Below, one piece after another: positions 50,270 to 61,421 of a stretch of DNA of 64,000 bases. The notes under the pieces were generated by a model. The model worked only from the letters and a program-made list of their open reading frames with translations, had not been told where the DNA came from and ran no database searches. This DNA is from Blastococcus sp. DSM 46786 (GTDB lineage: Bacteria; Actinomycetota; Actinomycetes; Mycobacteriales; Geodermatophilaceae), in NCBI RefSeq assembly GCF_900109665.1, contig NZ_FOAO01000022.1, forward strand, positions 1 to 64,000, given 5' to 3'. Position numbers and translations under genes: made by a program. Each line of letters opens with the position of its first letter. The stretch's first letter is position 1.

Positions 50270-50704
50270 TCAGTAGCCGTCGTCCTCGTCCCCGGGGGGA
50301 CGGCGGCGCAGCAGGCCGGTCACCGAGCCAACGCGGGTCTGGGCCTGGCGCAGGCCGTGGATCAGCGGCATCAGGTCGTCGTGGATGCGGCGCAACGTCT
50401 CCGGCACGGTGTCGACGGCGGGGTCGTCCAGCACCCGCCCGACCCGCTCGATGCCCGGGCGCAGGGCCCGCACCGGCTCCTCGAGCTCCTCGACCAGGCC
50501 CTCCAGCCGCTCGGCCATCCGCTGGGCGGACGCGATGGTCTCCCGGGCGGCGGTGGTGGCGGCGGTGAGCTCCCGGACCGTGCCGTTGAGGTCGGCCAGC
50601 GTCCGGGGGAGCTGGGACAGCGCCTCCGTCTGCGTCTGGAGCAGCGCGATCAGCTCGCCGAGCCCGGGGATGCGGGGGATGCCGAGCCCGCGGAAGGGAT
50701 CCAC
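50270..50704 (-). CDS. Hypothetical coiled-coil protein
   Basis: A 144-residue helical protein starting at GTG 50704 (MDPFRGLGIPRIPGLGELIALLQTQTEALSQLP), with a central coiled coil (TTAARETIASAQRMAERLEGLVEELEEPV). The N-terminal IPGLGELIALL repeats the style of small phasin/granule proteins. It is upstream of the TauE gene in the same direction, with 50 bases between the stop and the chosen TauE start. Unknown function. Confidence 0.65.
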   Translation of the reverse strand: MDPFRGLGIPRIPGLGELIALLQTQTEALSQLPRTLADLNGTVRELTAATTAARETIASAQRMAERLEGLVEELEEPVRALRPGIERVGRVLDDPAVDTVPETLRRIHDDLMPLIHGLRQAQTRVGSVTGLLRRRPPGDEDDGY

Positions 50705-50757
50705 CTGGAAACCGTGGGCGACCGGCGCCGCGGGCGCAACTCCTCGGGGCGCCGCGG

Positions 50758-51477
50758 TCAGTCCGGCCGCAGCTGCCCGGTCAGCACGAACCGCGCGGCG
50801 ACGTCCCGCAGCTTGGTGTTGCTCTCCATCGACACGCGGGCCAGCAGCTGGAACGCCTGGTCGGCGGTGAGCTTGTGCCGCTCCATGAGGATGCCCTTGG
50901 CCTGGTCGATGGCGGCCCGGTGCTCCAGGGCGGCCTGCAGGTGCTCGGCCCGCTCCGCGGCGGTCTCGTACAGGTACATGTTGGACACCGGGCCGACGGC
51001 GTAGGCGGCGAGCCGGGAGACCAGGGAGCGGGTGCGGTCGTCGGCGACCGGGAAGTCCCGGGCGTAGACGTTCATCGACCCGGAGACCAGCTCCTGCACC
51101 GGCAGCGGGTAGGACAGCGTGCTCCCGCAGCCCCGCGCGGCCGCCTCGGCGCCGAACGCCGGCCAGCGCGGCTCGGACCGGGTGTCGGTGACGACGGTGG
51201 GCCGGCCGGTCGTGGCCGCGTCGAGGCAGGGACCGGTGCCCAGCCGGTACTGCAGCTCGTCCAGCTCCACGGCCAGTTCCCCGCTGGCGGCCACCGTGCT
51301 GGGGCGGCCGTCGCCGAGGATCGTCACCGAGGCCACCGGGCGGCCCGGGAGGATGCGGGTGGCCAGCTCGGTCACCGTGCGCAGCACGGACTCCAGCGAG
51401 TGCTCCGCGAAGGAGAGCCGGGCCAGCTCGTCGAATGCCGGCTGGACGGCGAGGGCATCGTCGTCAGGGGGTGTCAC
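50758..51477 (-). CDS. GAF-ANTAR transcription antiterminator
   Basis: A 239-residue protein. Residues ~20-165 form a GAF domain (LRTVTELATRI, YRLGTGPCLDAATTGRPTVVTDTRSEPRWPAFGAEA, GSTLSYPL). Residues ~175-235 form an ANTAR RNA-binding domain (LEHRAAIDQAKGILMERHKLTADQAFQLLARVSMESNTKLRDVA). It likely binds paired hairpins in nascent RNA when its GAF ligand is present. GTG 51477 with GGAG upstream. Targets unknown. Confidence 0.9.
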   Translation of the reverse strand: MTPPDDDALAVQPAFDELARLSFAEHSLESVLRTVTELATRILPGRPVASVTILGDGRPSTVAASGELAVELDELQYRLGTGPCLDAATTGRPTVVTDTRSEPRWPAFGAEAAARGCGSTLSYPLPVQELVSGSMNVYARDFPVADDRTRSLVSRLAAYAVGPVSNMYLYETAAERAEHLQAALEHRAAIDQAKGILMERHKLTADQAFQLLARVSMESNTKLRDVAARFVLTGQLRPD

Positions 51478-51704
51478 GCCTTGCACTCCGTCGGTTCCTG
51501 CACCGGACGTACGCGCGCCGGCGGTCAGAGGAGGGCTCCCGCGTGGTTCCAGGACGCCCTCGGTGCCGGGCCCAGGAGGCCCGGCCGCGCGCCGGCTGTG
51601 TGACGCGTGTGCAGCAGTGCTCAATATGGCCACCGGCCAGGGCCGATCCCGGGCGGCGTGCGACGTCGGCGTGGGCCCGGCCGCAGCAGGGAGCTGGGGC
51701 GGGG

Positions 51705-52562
51705 TCAGACGGCGGTGGTGAAGGTGACGGGTGCCCACCGGTCGAACCCCAGCAGCGGCCACGCCCGCCGCACCAGCGGCGGGGCGTCGCGCAGCTCCAC
51801 CCGTACCCCCGTGCCGGCGAGCGTCCGGACCCAGCGGGCGATCGCCCGGCAGCCGGCGACGTCGGCGAACCCGAGGCCGGAGAGCGCCAGCGTGCAGTTG
51901 CCGCCCTCGACCGGCGAGGTGGCCAGGACCCGGGCGAGCCGCTCCGCACCGACCAGGTCGACGTCGCCGACCAGGGCGACCCGGTGCCGGTCGAAGAACA
52001 CCTGGAAGGCGGGGGGAGCGCCGGGCGCGTGGACCTGCGGGTGCACGGCGGTCACCGCGTCCAGGGCCGCCGCCGTCAGGTCGCCGTCGTAGAGGCACAT
52101 CGCCGACATGCCGGGCCCGCGGGCGATGTACTCGTCGGCCACGTGCTCCCACCGGGCCAGCTCCGCCCGGGCGCCGGGGTCCTCGGCCAGCCCGCTGACG
52201 TCGGCGAGCACGCGCAGCCCGCGGTAGCCCTCCGCCCGGGCATCCCGGGTCGCCCGGGCGTAGAAGGCGCGCTGCCGCTCGGCGCTGAACGCCCCGGTGG
52301 CGGCGTAGGCCTCCTCCAGCGAGAGCAGCTGCAGGGTGCCGGCGGCGGCGAGCGCCGCGACGTCACCGAGGGACGCGCCGCCACGGCGGACGGCCGCCAC
52401 GACCCGGTCGCCCACGCCCAGCAGGCGTTCCCCGCGGTCCAGCCCGCCGCGGGCGAACGCCAGCACCGCGGCGTCGAGCTCCTCCTCGCCGCGGAACACC
52501 CAGCAGACGTGGTCGCGCGCCCGGGGTGGAGGCACCTCCCGCACCGGCCCGTGAACGCGCAT
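51705..52562 (-). CDS. MEDS-STAS sensor protein
   Basis: A 285-residue protein. The N-terminal ~175 residues are a MEDS domain (DHVCWVFRGEEELDAAVLAFARGGLDRGERLLGVG, LSLEEAYAATGAFSAERQRAFYARAT, ALADVSGLA-like VLADVSGLAED). The C-terminal ~90 residues are a STAS-like antagonist fold. MEDS domains sense small ligands (methanogen/methylotroph, DcmR). The phosphorylation site is not obvious. It could feed the partner-switch system at 3-7 kb. ATG 52562. Confidence 0.85.
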   Translation of the reverse strand: MRVHGPVREVPPPRARDHVCWVFRGEEELDAAVLAFARGGLDRGERLLGVGDRVVAAVRRGGASLGDVAALAAAGTLQLLSLEEAYAATGAFSAERQRAFYARATRDARAEGYRGLRVLADVSGLAEDPGARAELARWEHVADEYIARGPGMSAMCLYDGDLTAAALDAVTAVHPQVHAPGAPPAFQVFFDRHRVALVGDVDLVGAERLARVLATSPVEGGNCTLALSGLGFADVAGCRAIARWVRTLAGTGVRVELRDAPPLVRRAWPLLGFDRWAPVTFTTAV

Positions 52563-52609
52563 GTGCTCACGGTAATGGCTCCCGCCGCGGTGGGACAGCC
52601 GGGCGGAGG

Positions 52610-54016
52610 TCACAGCGCCTTCAGGATGTCCTCCACCCGCTCCCGGGCATCGCCGAAGAGCATGCGGCTGTTCTCCCGGAAGAAGAGGGGGTTCTGCACG
52701 CCGGCGTACCCGGTGTTCATGGAGCGCTTGAACACCACCACGTGCTCGGCCTCCCACACCCGGAGCACCGGCATGCCGGCGATCGGGCTGGCCGGGTCGT
52801 CGGTCGCGGCGGGGTTGACCGTGTCGTTGGCGCCGATGACCAGGACGACCGACGTGCCGGCGAGGTCGTCGTTGATCTCGTCCATCTCGAGGACGACGTC
52901 GTAGGGCACCTTGGCCTCGGCGAGGAGCACGTTCATGTGCCCGGGCAGGCGCCCGGCGACCGGGTGGATGCCGAAGCGCACGTCGACGTCGTGCGCGCGC
53001 AGCTTGCGGGTGAGCTCGGCGACGGCGGACTGTGCCTGGGCGACGGCCATGCCGTAACCGGGGGTGATGACCACCGACTTCGCGTCCCGCAGCAGCTCGG
53101 CGGTCTCCTCGGCGGTGATCTCGGTGTGCTCGCCGTAGTCCACGTCGGACGACGCCGCGGCGCCCTCGTTGCCGAACCCCCCGGCGATCACCGAGAGGAA
53201 CGAGCGGTTCATCGCCTTGCACATGATGTAGGAGAGGTAGGCACCGGACGAGCCGACCAGGGCGCCGGTGATGATCAGCAGGTCGTTGCCCAGGAGGAAG
53301 CCCGACGCGGCGGCGGCCCAGCCCGAGTAGCTGTTGAGCATCGAGACGACGACGGGCATGTCGCCGCCGCCGATCGAGGCCACCAGGTGCCAGCCCAGCG
53401 CCAGGGCCAGCACCGTGACGACCGAGAGCACGAGCAGGTTCGGCGCGGCCACGAACACGACGGTCAGGACGGCGAACAGCGCCAGGGCGCCCAGGTTGAG
53501 CCAGTTGCGGCCCGGCAGCACCAGCGGGTTGCTCTTGATCCGGGCCGAGAGCTTGAGGAAGGCGACGATCGAGCCGGTGAACGTGACCGCGCCGATGAAG
53601 ACGCCGACCACCACCTCGCCGGAGTGGATGCCGGCCTCGGCGCCGGTGAGCGTCGAGCCGCCGTCGGCACCCTCGACGGAGAGGTAGCCGTTCCAGCCCA
53701 CGAGCACCGCGGCCAGGCCGACGAAGCTGTGCAGCAGCGCGATGAGCTCGGGCATGCCGGTCATCTCGACCACGCGCGCCCGCCACAGGCCGATGGCCGC
53801 GCCGATGACCACCGCGAGCACGAGCAGGGTGAGCCCCACGGCAGAGATGTCCCGCGTGGCCAGGCCGACCGTGGCGGCCAGCGCGATCGCCATGCCCGCG
53901 ATGCCGTAGGCGTTCCCGGCCTTGGCCGTCTCGTGCCTCGACAGCCCGGCCAGGCTCAGGATGAACAGCAGGGCGGCGACGATGTAGGCCGCGGCCGCGG
54001 CGGTGGTGGCGGTCAT
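52610..54016 (-). CDS. pntB: NAD(P) transhydrogenase subunit beta
   Basis: A 468-residue protein. The N-terminal ~265 residues hold about nine membrane helices of domain II. The C-terminal ~190 residues are domain III with the NADP-binding [10 protein letters not shown] and [10 protein letters not shown]. It passes hydride from NADH to NADP+ coupled to proton entry. It overlaps the pntA stop by 4 bases. A good example of the two-subunit Pnt form. Confidence 0.95.
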   Translation of the reverse strand: MTATTAAAAAYIVAALLFILSLAGLSRHETAKAGNAYGIAGMAIALAATVGLATRDISAVGLTLLVLAVVIGAAIGLWRARVVEMTGMPELIALLHSFVGLAAVLVGWNGYLSVEGADGGSTLTGAEAGIHSGEVVVGVFIGAVTFTGSIVAFLKLSARIKSNPLVLPGRNWLNLGALALFAVLTVVFVAAPNLLVLSVVTVLALALGWHLVASIGGGDMPVVVSMLNSYSGWAAAASGFLLGNDLLIITGALVGSSGAYLSYIMCKAMNRSFLSVIAGGFGNEGAAASSDVDYGEHTEITAEETAELLRDAKSVVITPGYGMAVAQAQSAVAELTRKLRAHDVDVRFGIHPVAGRLPGHMNVLLAEAKVPYDVVLEMDEINDDLAGTSVVLVIGANDTVNPAATDDPASPIAGMPVLRVWEAEHVVVFKRSMNTGYAGVQNPLFFRENSRMLFGDARERVEDILKAL

Positions 54017-55581
54017 CGGACGGCGCTCTCCGGGCTCGGGCCGCGGGAGAACATGCCCAGCATGCGGCGGGTGACGGCGAAGCCGCCGAAGACGTTGATG
54101 CTGGCCACGAGCGTGGCGACGAACGCCAGCACGCGCACCACGCCGTCGTCGCTGCCGAGCTGCAGCAGCGCGCCGACGACGATGATCCCGGAGATGGCGT
54201 TGGTGACGCTCATCAGCGGCGTGTGCAGGGCGTGGTGCACCTTCCCGATCACGTAGAAGCCGACGACGACGGCGAGCGCGAACACCGTGAGGTGCCCGAG
54301 GAGCTCGTCGGGGGAGAAGGCGGCGACCAGGAAGAGCAGGGCGGCACCGAGCCCCACCAGGGCGAACCGGCGCCCGGGCGCGGGCGTCCGCTGCGGAACG
54401 GCGGGGGTGCCCGCCGTCGCCCCCGCGGGAGGAGCGGCCGGCGGCGGTGCCGCCGAGACCTGCACGGGTGGCGGGGGCCAGGTCAGCTCGCCCTCGCGGA
54501 CCACCGTGATGCCCCGCTGCACGACGTCGTCGAGGTCCAGGACGAGCCGGCCGTCCTTGCCGGGCGTCAGCAACTTGAGCAGGTTGACCAGGTTGGTGCC
54601 GTAGAGCTGCGAGGCCTGCGCCGGGAGCCGGGCAGGCAGGTCGGTGTACCCGATGATGGTGACGCCGTTCGGGGTCACCACCACCTCGTCGGCCACCGAG
54701 CCGGCCACGTTCCCGCCCTGCGCGGCGGCCATGTCGACGATCACCGACCCGGAGCGCATCGAGGCCACCATCTCCTCGGTGAGCAGCCGCGGCGCCGGCC
54801 GGCCGGGGATCAGGGCCGTGGTGATGACGATGTCGACGTCCCGGGCCTGCTCGGCGTACATCTGCGCGGCCCGCCGGTTGAAGTCCTCGCCCATCTCGCG
54901 GGCGTAGCCGTCGCTGCTGACCTCCTGCTCCCCGGCGGGGACGGCGACGTACTCGCCGCCCAGGGAACGCACCTGCTCGGCCACCTCGGGGCGGACGTCG
55001 GTGGCCCGCACGATGGCGCCCAGGCTGGACGCGGTGCCGATCGCGGCCAGCCCGGCCACCCCCGCACCGGCGACGAGCACCTTGGCCGGCGGCACCTTGC
55101 CCGCCGCGGTCACCTGGCCGGTGAAGAACCGGCCGAACACGTTGGCCGCCTCGACGACCGCCCGGTACCCGGCGATGTTGGCCATCGAGGACAGCACGTC
55201 CATCGACTGCGCCCGCGAGATGCGGGGGACGGCGTCCATGGCCAGCACGGTGATCGGGCGGGCGGCGAGCGCCTCGACCAGCTCGGGGTTCAGCGCGGGG
55301 GAGAGGAGGCTGATCAGCGTCGCGCCGTCGGCCAGCCGCCCGATCTCGTCGCGGGCGGGGGCGTTCACCCGCAGCACGACCTCGGCCGCCCACGCCTCGG
55401 CCGCCGCGTCGATCCGCGCCCCGGCGGCCACGTAGGCGTCGTCGGGGAAGCTGGCCGCCGTCCCGGCGCCGGTCTCCACCACGACGTCGTAGCCCAGCTG
55501 CACCAGCTGCGTGACCGTCGCCGGTGTCGCCGCGACCCGGGTCTCGCGGGGCCGCGTCTCGCGCGGGACTCCGATCTGCAT
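54013..55581 (-). CDS. pntA: NAD(P) transhydrogenase subunit alpha
   Basis: A 522-residue single-chain alpha subunit. The NAD-binding domain I ([41 protein letters not shown]) occupies residues ~1-375. An Ala/Pro-rich linker then leads to four membrane helices (~410-522). The linked arrangement is like the Escherichia form rather than the split PntAA/PntAB of some actinobacteria. ATG 55581. It overlaps pntB by four bases. Confidence 0.95.
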   Translation of the reverse strand: MQIGVPRETRPRETRVAATPATVTQLVQLGYDVVVETGAGTAASFPDDAYVAAGARIDAAAEAWAAEVVLRVNAPARDEIGRLADGATLISLLSPALNPELVEALAARPITVLAMDAVPRISRAQSMDVLSSMANIAGYRAVVEAANVFGRFFTGQVTAAGKVPPAKVLVAGAGVAGLAAIGTASSLGAIVRATDVRPEVAEQVRSLGGEYVAVPAGEQEVSSDGYAREMGEDFNRRAAQMYAEQARDVDIVITTALIPGRPAPRLLTEEMVASMRSGSVIVDMAAAQGGNVAGSVADEVVVTPNGVTIIGYTDLPARLPAQASQLYGTNLVNLLKLLTPGKDGRLVLDLDDVVQRGITVVREGELTWPPPPVQVSAAPPPAAPPAGATAGTPAVPQRTPAPGRRFALVGLGAALLFLVAAFSPDELLGHLTVFALAVVVGFYVIGKVHHALHTPLMSVTNAISGIIVVGALLQLGSDDGVVRVLAFVATLVASINVFGGFAVTRRMLGMFSRGPSPESAVR

Positions 55582-55875
55582 CGTGGCGCTCCGTTCCTCG
55601 GTGGGCAGGCCTGGTCGCCTGACCCCGGTGGTGGGGTCGTTCGCGGTGCTCGGTGGGTTGGACGGATCTTGCCTGCTGACGCACGGTCGCGGTGCGTGGC
55701 TGCGTAATTGTGAGGCACGGCACGCCGGGGTCGGATCGCCGCGGACGACCGGGCGCCGGACCCACCCGAACGGGGGGTCCGCCCCGCTTCCGGGTGCAGG
55801 CCGCACGGTCGACCGGCCGAAGAACGCCCTGGCGGGTCCAGACCTGGGCGCCTGCTGCGAGCCGAGGGGAGGACC

Positions 55876-57951
55876 GTGTCCGTCATCCTGAACCGCCCCG
55901 GCGACGACCGCGTCCCACCGGAGATCGTCACCTCGGTCTTCTACAGCGCCACCGTCAGCGACAACCTGGCGATCGTGGTCGCCGAGATGGTGGCCGGCCG
56001 GGCCCGGCTGAGCTGGGGCAACGCCGGCGCGGTCGAGCTGCTCGGCTACGGCCTGGACGACCTCCGCGCCCTCCCCGTCGATCACCTCTTCCCGACCCTC
56101 GGGGGCGGCGAGCTCCGGCTGCTGCTGCGCCGGGAGCGGTCCGCCCGGATGACGCTGCCGGTGCGCACCGCGAGCGGCGCCGCCGTCGAGGCGGTGGTCA
56201 CCACGACGCCGTCCCCGAGCGGCCGGATGTGGACGGTGCGGATCGTCTCCACGACCAACGAGCTGGAGCGTGCGCTGCGGGCCACCGCCGACGCCCACGA
56301 GCGGCGCTTCTCCACGCTGACCGAGCGGTCGCCGGTGCCGACGCTGCTCTCCGAGCAGGGCATGCGCCTGGCCCACGTGAACGACGCGTTCTGCAGCCTG
56401 GTCGGCCGCCGCGCCGAGCAGCTGCTGGGCACCGGCTGGATGGACACCGTGCACGAGGACGACCTCGACACCGTGATCGAGCAGGTCTCCGCGGCCCTGG
56501 ACGGCGAGGAGGTGGAGGCCCAGGCCCGCCTGCTGCGCGAGGACGGGTCGGTCCGCACGACCGTCATCCGTTTCGCCCACCTGTTCACCCCCGGCGTGGG
56601 CGCGGGCTTCGTCGGCACGATCGAGGACATCACCGACCGGCTCGCGTTCGAGGCCGCGCTCGCGCACCAGGCGAGCCACGACCCGCTGACCGGGCTGCCG
56701 AACCGGACGCTGCTGGCCCGGTACGTCGCGGAGCGGTTCGCGCCGGGCACCGGCACCCTGGCCTGCCTCTTCCTCGACCTGGACAACTTCAAGGTCGTCA
56801 ACGACTCCCTGGGGCACACCGCGGGCGACGAGCTGCTCACCGAGGTGGCCGACCGGCTGCGGTCGGTCGTCCGGCCGGGCGACCTGGTGGCCCGTTTCGG
56901 CGGCGACGAGTTCGTGGTGGTCTGCGAGGACGTCGACCAGCCCGCAGCGGTGGCGCTCGCCGAGCGGATCACGGCCGAGCTGGCCCGGCCGGTGCGGCTG
57001 GGCGGCGTCGACGTGCGGCCCCACGCCAGCGTCGGGGTGACCGTGCAGACCGAGGAGCACGTCGCGGCCGAGGAGCTGATCCGCGACTGCGACATCGCCA
57101 TGTACCAGGCCAAGGCCGAGGGCAAGGGGCGGATCACCGTGCTGGACCAGCGGGCGCGCGAGGAGGCGCGGGACAAGCTGAGGCTGGTCGCCGAGCTGCG
57201 CGACGCCATCGAGCGCCGCGAGATCACCCTGCTCTACCAACCGATCTTCAGCGCCGACGACGGCCGTCCGGTCGCCGTCGAGTCGCTGGCCCGGTGGACC
57301 CACGCCGACCGCGGCCCGATCAGCCCGGCGGTGTTCGTGCCCCTGGCGGAGGAGAGCGGTCTCATCGCCGGTCTCGGTCTGCTCGTCCTGGACGAGACGT
57401 GCCGGCAGCTGGCCGAGTGGGACCGCGGCACGGGCCCGGCGGCGCCACCGCGGGCCAACGTCAACGTCTCGGCCCTGCAGCTGGACGCCAACCTGCCCGC
57501 GCAGGTGGCCGAGGCGCTGGAGCGGCACGGGCTTGACCCGTCCCGGATCTCGGTGGAGATCACCGAGTCGGCGCTGATGAAGGACCCCGACTCCGCCCGC
57601 GCGGTCCTCCACGAACTGCGCGACCTCGGCATCGAGCTGGCGATCGACGACTTCGGCACCGGCTACTCGTCGCTGGCCTACCTGCGGCACCTGCCCGTGG
57701 ACTGCCTGAAGGTGGACCGGTCGTTCGTCGCGGAGCTGGCACACGGGCACACCGAGATCGCCTCCGCCGTCATCGCGCTGGCCCGCAGCCTCAACCTGAG
57801 CACCGTCGCCGAGGGCGTCGAGACCGCCGAGCAGGCCGCGGAGCTCGGCCGGCTGGGCGCCACCTACCTGCAGGGGTTCAGCCTGAGCCCGCCGATGACC
57901 GGGGCGGACGCCGCCGCCTGGTTCGTGTCCCACGGAGAGTGCACCCGATGA
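55876..57951 (+). CDS. PAS-GGDEF-EAL c-di-GMP turnover protein
   Basis: A 691-residue cytosolic protein. Two PAS-like modules cover ~20-130 and ~140-255. GGDEF follows (~265-425) with intact [13 protein letters not shown] (~435-690) reads VESLARW (ESL in place of EAL) with [31 protein letters not shown] and AEGVET all present, so both domains may be active. It makes and degrades c-di-GMP. GTG 55876. The HDOD gene overlaps by four bases. Confidence 0.9.
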   Translation: MSVILNRPGDDRVPPEIVTSVFYSATVSDNLAIVVAEMVAGRARLSWGNAGAVELLGYGLDDLRALPVDHLFPTLGGGELRLLLRRERSARMTLPVRTASGAAVEAVVTTTPSPSGRMWTVRIVSTTNELERALRATADAHERRFSTLTERSPVPTLLSEQGMRLAHVNDAFCSLVGRRAEQLLGTGWMDTVHEDDLDTVIEQVSAALDGEEVEAQARLLREDGSVRTTVIRFAHLFTPGVGAGFVGTIEDITDRLAFEAALAHQASHDPLTGLPNRTLLARYVAERFAPGTGTLACLFLDLDNFKVVNDSLGHTAGDELLTEVADRLRSVVRPGDLVARFGGDEFVVVCEDVDQPAAVALAERITAELARPVRLGGVDVRPHASVGVTVQTEEHVAAEELIRDCDIAMYQAKAEGKGRITVLDQRAREEARDKLRLVAELRDAIERREITLLYQPIFSADDGRPVAVESLARWTHADRGPISPAVFVPLAEESGLIAGLGLLVLDETCRQLAEWDRGTGPAAPPRANVNVSALQLDANLPAQVAEALERHGLDPSRISVEITESALMKDPDSARAVLHELRDLGIELAIDDFGTGYSSLAYLRHLPVDCLKVDRSFVAELAHGHTEIASAVIALARSLNLSTVAEGVETAEQAAELGRLGATYLQGFSLSPPMTGADAAAWFVSHGECTR

Positions 57952-58784
57952 CCGTCACCCCGCTCCCGTCCCGCGGTGAGGCGGCCCCCGTCTTCGACCT
58001 GGAGAAGGTCCTCGCGGGCATCGACACGATGGCGGCCCAGCGCCCGGTCGCGGCGCAGATCGTCTCGGTGGCGAACTCCGATGACACCAGCGCCAAGGTG
58101 CTGTCCCGGATCCTCGCTTCCGACGTCGCCCTCGCCGGCCGGGTGATGAAGCTGGCCAACTCGGCCTACTTCGGCATGCGCGGGCGGGTCACCTCCCTGC
58201 AGTTCGCGGTCACGGTGGTCGGCTTCACCACGGTCCGGACGATGGCGACCGTCGCGCTCACCGAGCTGGACGACGAGTCCCGGCTGCCGGAGGACTTCTG
58301 GGACGTGACCACCTACCTGGCCCTGGCGTCCTCCACGCTGGCGCCGCGCTTCGGGGAGCGGTCGCAGGACGCGCTCTGCGTGGGGCTGCTCGCCCAGTTG
58401 GGTGCGGCGCTGCTGCACCACGACGACCCCGAGGGCTACGGGGCGCTGGTGGCCGAGCACCCGGACTTCGCCCAGCGGCGCACCGCCGAGCTGCACCGCT
58501 ACGGCATCAACAGCGTGCGGCTGACCGCCGTCGCGCTGGAGCAGTGGGGCTTCCCGCACACCATGACCAACCGGCTCAACCAGGTCGACGACGCCACCTC
58601 GGTGGAGGGCGGGCTGCTCCGCGCGGCCTTCGAGGTCGCCGCCCGGCTGACCGTCGAGGACCACGAGGCGGTGCCGATCGCCCGGCTCTCCTGCGGTCAG
58701 CTGCGCGAGGACGACGTGGTGCCGGTGCTGGACCAGGTCCGGGCCGACGCCGACGAGCTCCGCCGGGCGATGCTCGGCGACTGA
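57948..58784 (+). CDS. HDOD-domain protein
   Basis: A 278-residue HDOD protein. Features: [26 protein letters not shown], and the helical [20 protein letters not shown], with [18 protein letters not shown] domains are metal-free relatives of HD phosphohydrolases used as signalling partners. Overlap with the GGDEF-EAL gene (ATGA) indicates joint expression and probably joint function. Ends at a strong hairpin. Confidence 0.88.
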   Translation: MTVTPLPSRGEAAPVFDLEKVLAGIDTMAAQRPVAAQIVSVANSDDTSAKVLSRILASDVALAGRVMKLANSAYFGMRGRVTSLQFAVTVVGFTTVRTMATVALTELDDESRLPEDFWDVTTYLALASSTLAPRFGERSQDALCVGLLAQLGAALLHHDDPEGYGALVAEHPDFAQRRTAELHRYGINSVRLTAVALEQWGFPHTMTNRLNQVDDATSVEGGLLRAAFEVAARLTVEDHEAVPIARLSCGQLREDDVVPVLDQVRADADELRRAMLGD

Positions 58785-58868
58785 GCAGGGACCGCCCGAC
58801 GGTGTGCGCCGGTGCGCACGTCCACCGCCTGAACCTGCTCGGCAGCGGTCACCGTCGGCCCGGGCGCG

Positions 58869-58907
58869 ACGGAGCCCCGCCCCCCGGGTCGAGGGACGGG
58901 GCTCCGT
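58869..58907. terminator. Bidirectional hairpin after the HDOD gene
   Basis: An 11-bp stem ACGGAGCCCCG / CGGGGCTCCGT (58869-58879 with 58897-58907), loop 17 bases. It lies between convergent HDOD and acyl-CoA dehydrogenase genes. Confidence 0.75.
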
Positions 58908-58923
58908 GGCCGGGGCGTGTGCT

Positions 58924-60072
58924 CTAGACCGCGTAGGGCGCGCCCAGCGGGTCGATGGTCGCCCGGTCGCCCACCGTGCGGGCCAGCCGCGCGACGGCGA
59001 AGTCGCCGTCACCGAGCAGGTGGTCGATGGCGGTGAGCCGGCTGGTGTAGTGCCCGACGGAGTACTCCGCGGTCACGCCGATGCCACCGTGCAGCTGGAT
59101 GGCCTCCTTGCCGATGTGCCGGCCGGCGCGGCTGGTCTGCAGCCGGGCCCGGTCGGCGGCGGAGACGACGTCGCCCCCGGCGTCCAGCACCATCGAGGCC
59201 CACAGCGCGGCGCTCCGGGCCAGCTCCAGGGACACGTACATGTCCGCGGCGCGGAAGGTGAGCGCCTGGAACCGGTTCAGGGTGACGCCGAACTGCTTGC
59301 GGGTCTTGAGGTACTCCGCGGTGGTGCGCAGCGCGGTGTCCATCGCGCCGATCGCCTCGTGGCTGTAGGCGATCCGGGCCTCGGCCAGCGCCCGCTCGAT
59401 GGCGGCGGTCTGGTCCCCGCCGGTGCCGAGCAGGGTCGCGGGCGTGCCGTCGAAGCGGACGTTGGCCGCCCGGGTGCCGTCGTGCGTGCGGTAGCCGGTG
59501 CGGGTCAGGCCCGCGGCGTCGCCCTGCACGAGGAAGAGCCCGGTCCCGCCGTCGATGACGGCCGAGACGACGAGGACGTCGGCCCGGGCGCCGGCCGGCA
59601 CCGGCTCCTTGACGCCGGAGAGCGTCCAGTCGTCGCCGGCCTGCGTGGCGGTGACCGCCGCAGCCGACGCGCTCCAGCGGGTCCCGATCTCCGCGTGGGC
59701 GAAGGCAGGCACGGTGGTGCCCTCGGCGATGGCGGCGAGGAGCTCGCCCTTCTGCTCGTCGGTGCCGACGGCGGCGATCAGGCCACCGGCGAGGACGACG
59801 GCCTCGATGAACGGCTCGGGGGCGATGACCCGGCCGATCTCCTCGGCGACGATCGCCACCTCGATCGGCCCCGCGCCCATGCCGCCGTGCTCCTCGGCGA
59901 AGGGCAGTCCGAGCAGGCCCATCTCGGCCAGCCGGGACCAGGTCTTCTCGTCGAAGCCCGGGTCGTTCGCGGCGACCTTGCGGCGCGTCTCGCTGTCGCT
60001 GTACGCGCGCTCCAGCAGGCCGCGGACGGCCTCCCGCAGGTCGTTCTGCTCGCTGTCGAAGGTGAAGTCCAC
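58924..60072 (-). CDS. Acyl-CoA dehydrogenase (second gene of pair)
   Basis: A 382-residue member of the acyl-CoA dehydrogenase superfamily. It has AEMGLLGLPFAEEHGGMG, YLKTRKQFGVTLNRFQAL, and KEAIQLHGGIGVTAEYSVGHY. The usual catalytic glutamate position near the C-terminus is not clearly conserved (GGIGVTAEYSVGHY). In actinobacteria two such genes in tandem often encode a heterotetramer (FadE-type alpha2beta2) acting on steroid-side-chain or branched acyl-CoAs. Six bases follow its partner. GTG 60072. Confidence 0.87.
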   Translation of the reverse strand: MDFTFDSEQNDLREAVRGLLERAYSDSETRRKVAANDPGFDEKTWSRLAEMGLLGLPFAEEHGGMGAGPIEVAIVAEEIGRVIAPEPFIEAVVLAGGLIAAVGTDEQKGELLAAIAEGTTVPAFAHAEIGTRWSASAAAVTATQAGDDWTLSGVKEPVPAGARADVLVVSAVIDGGTGLFLVQGDAAGLTRTGYRTHDGTRAANVRFDGTPATLLGTGGDQTAAIERALAEARIAYSHEAIGAMDTALRTTAEYLKTRKQFGVTLNRFQALTFRAADMYVSLELARSAALWASMVLDAGGDVVSAADRARLQTSRAGRHIGKEAIQLHGGIGVTAEYSVGHYTSRLTAIDHLLGDGDFAVARLARTVGDRATIDPLGAPYAV

Positions 60073-60078
60073 GTCAGA

Positions 60079-61254
<1,176 letters not shown>

Positions 61255-61370
61255 CGGTCCTCTTTCCTGACGGCGGCAGGTGCCGTCTCGACGTAGTGCC
61301 CCCGACGATCCCACACGGGCTACCGGTGGGTAGCGAGCGGCACCCGGGGGCGGCGTGCCGCTCGCGCGGA

Positions 61371-61404
61371 CGGGCCCCGGGCAGCACGCGCTGCCCGGGG
61401 CCCG
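61371..61404. terminator. Hairpin after the carboxylesterase gene
   Basis: A perfect 15-bp stem (61371-61385 with 61390-61404), loop ACGC. 18 bases downstream of the minus-strand esterase stop. Confidence 0.8.
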
Positions 61405-61421
61405 CCGCCGATCGGGTCGGC

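Noticed and set aside
54013-57933. pntA frame extended to 1306 codons
   Set aside because: The extra N-terminal part is antisense to the GGDEF-EAL gene. PntA starts at the ATG 55581 with the conserved [16 protein letters not shown].
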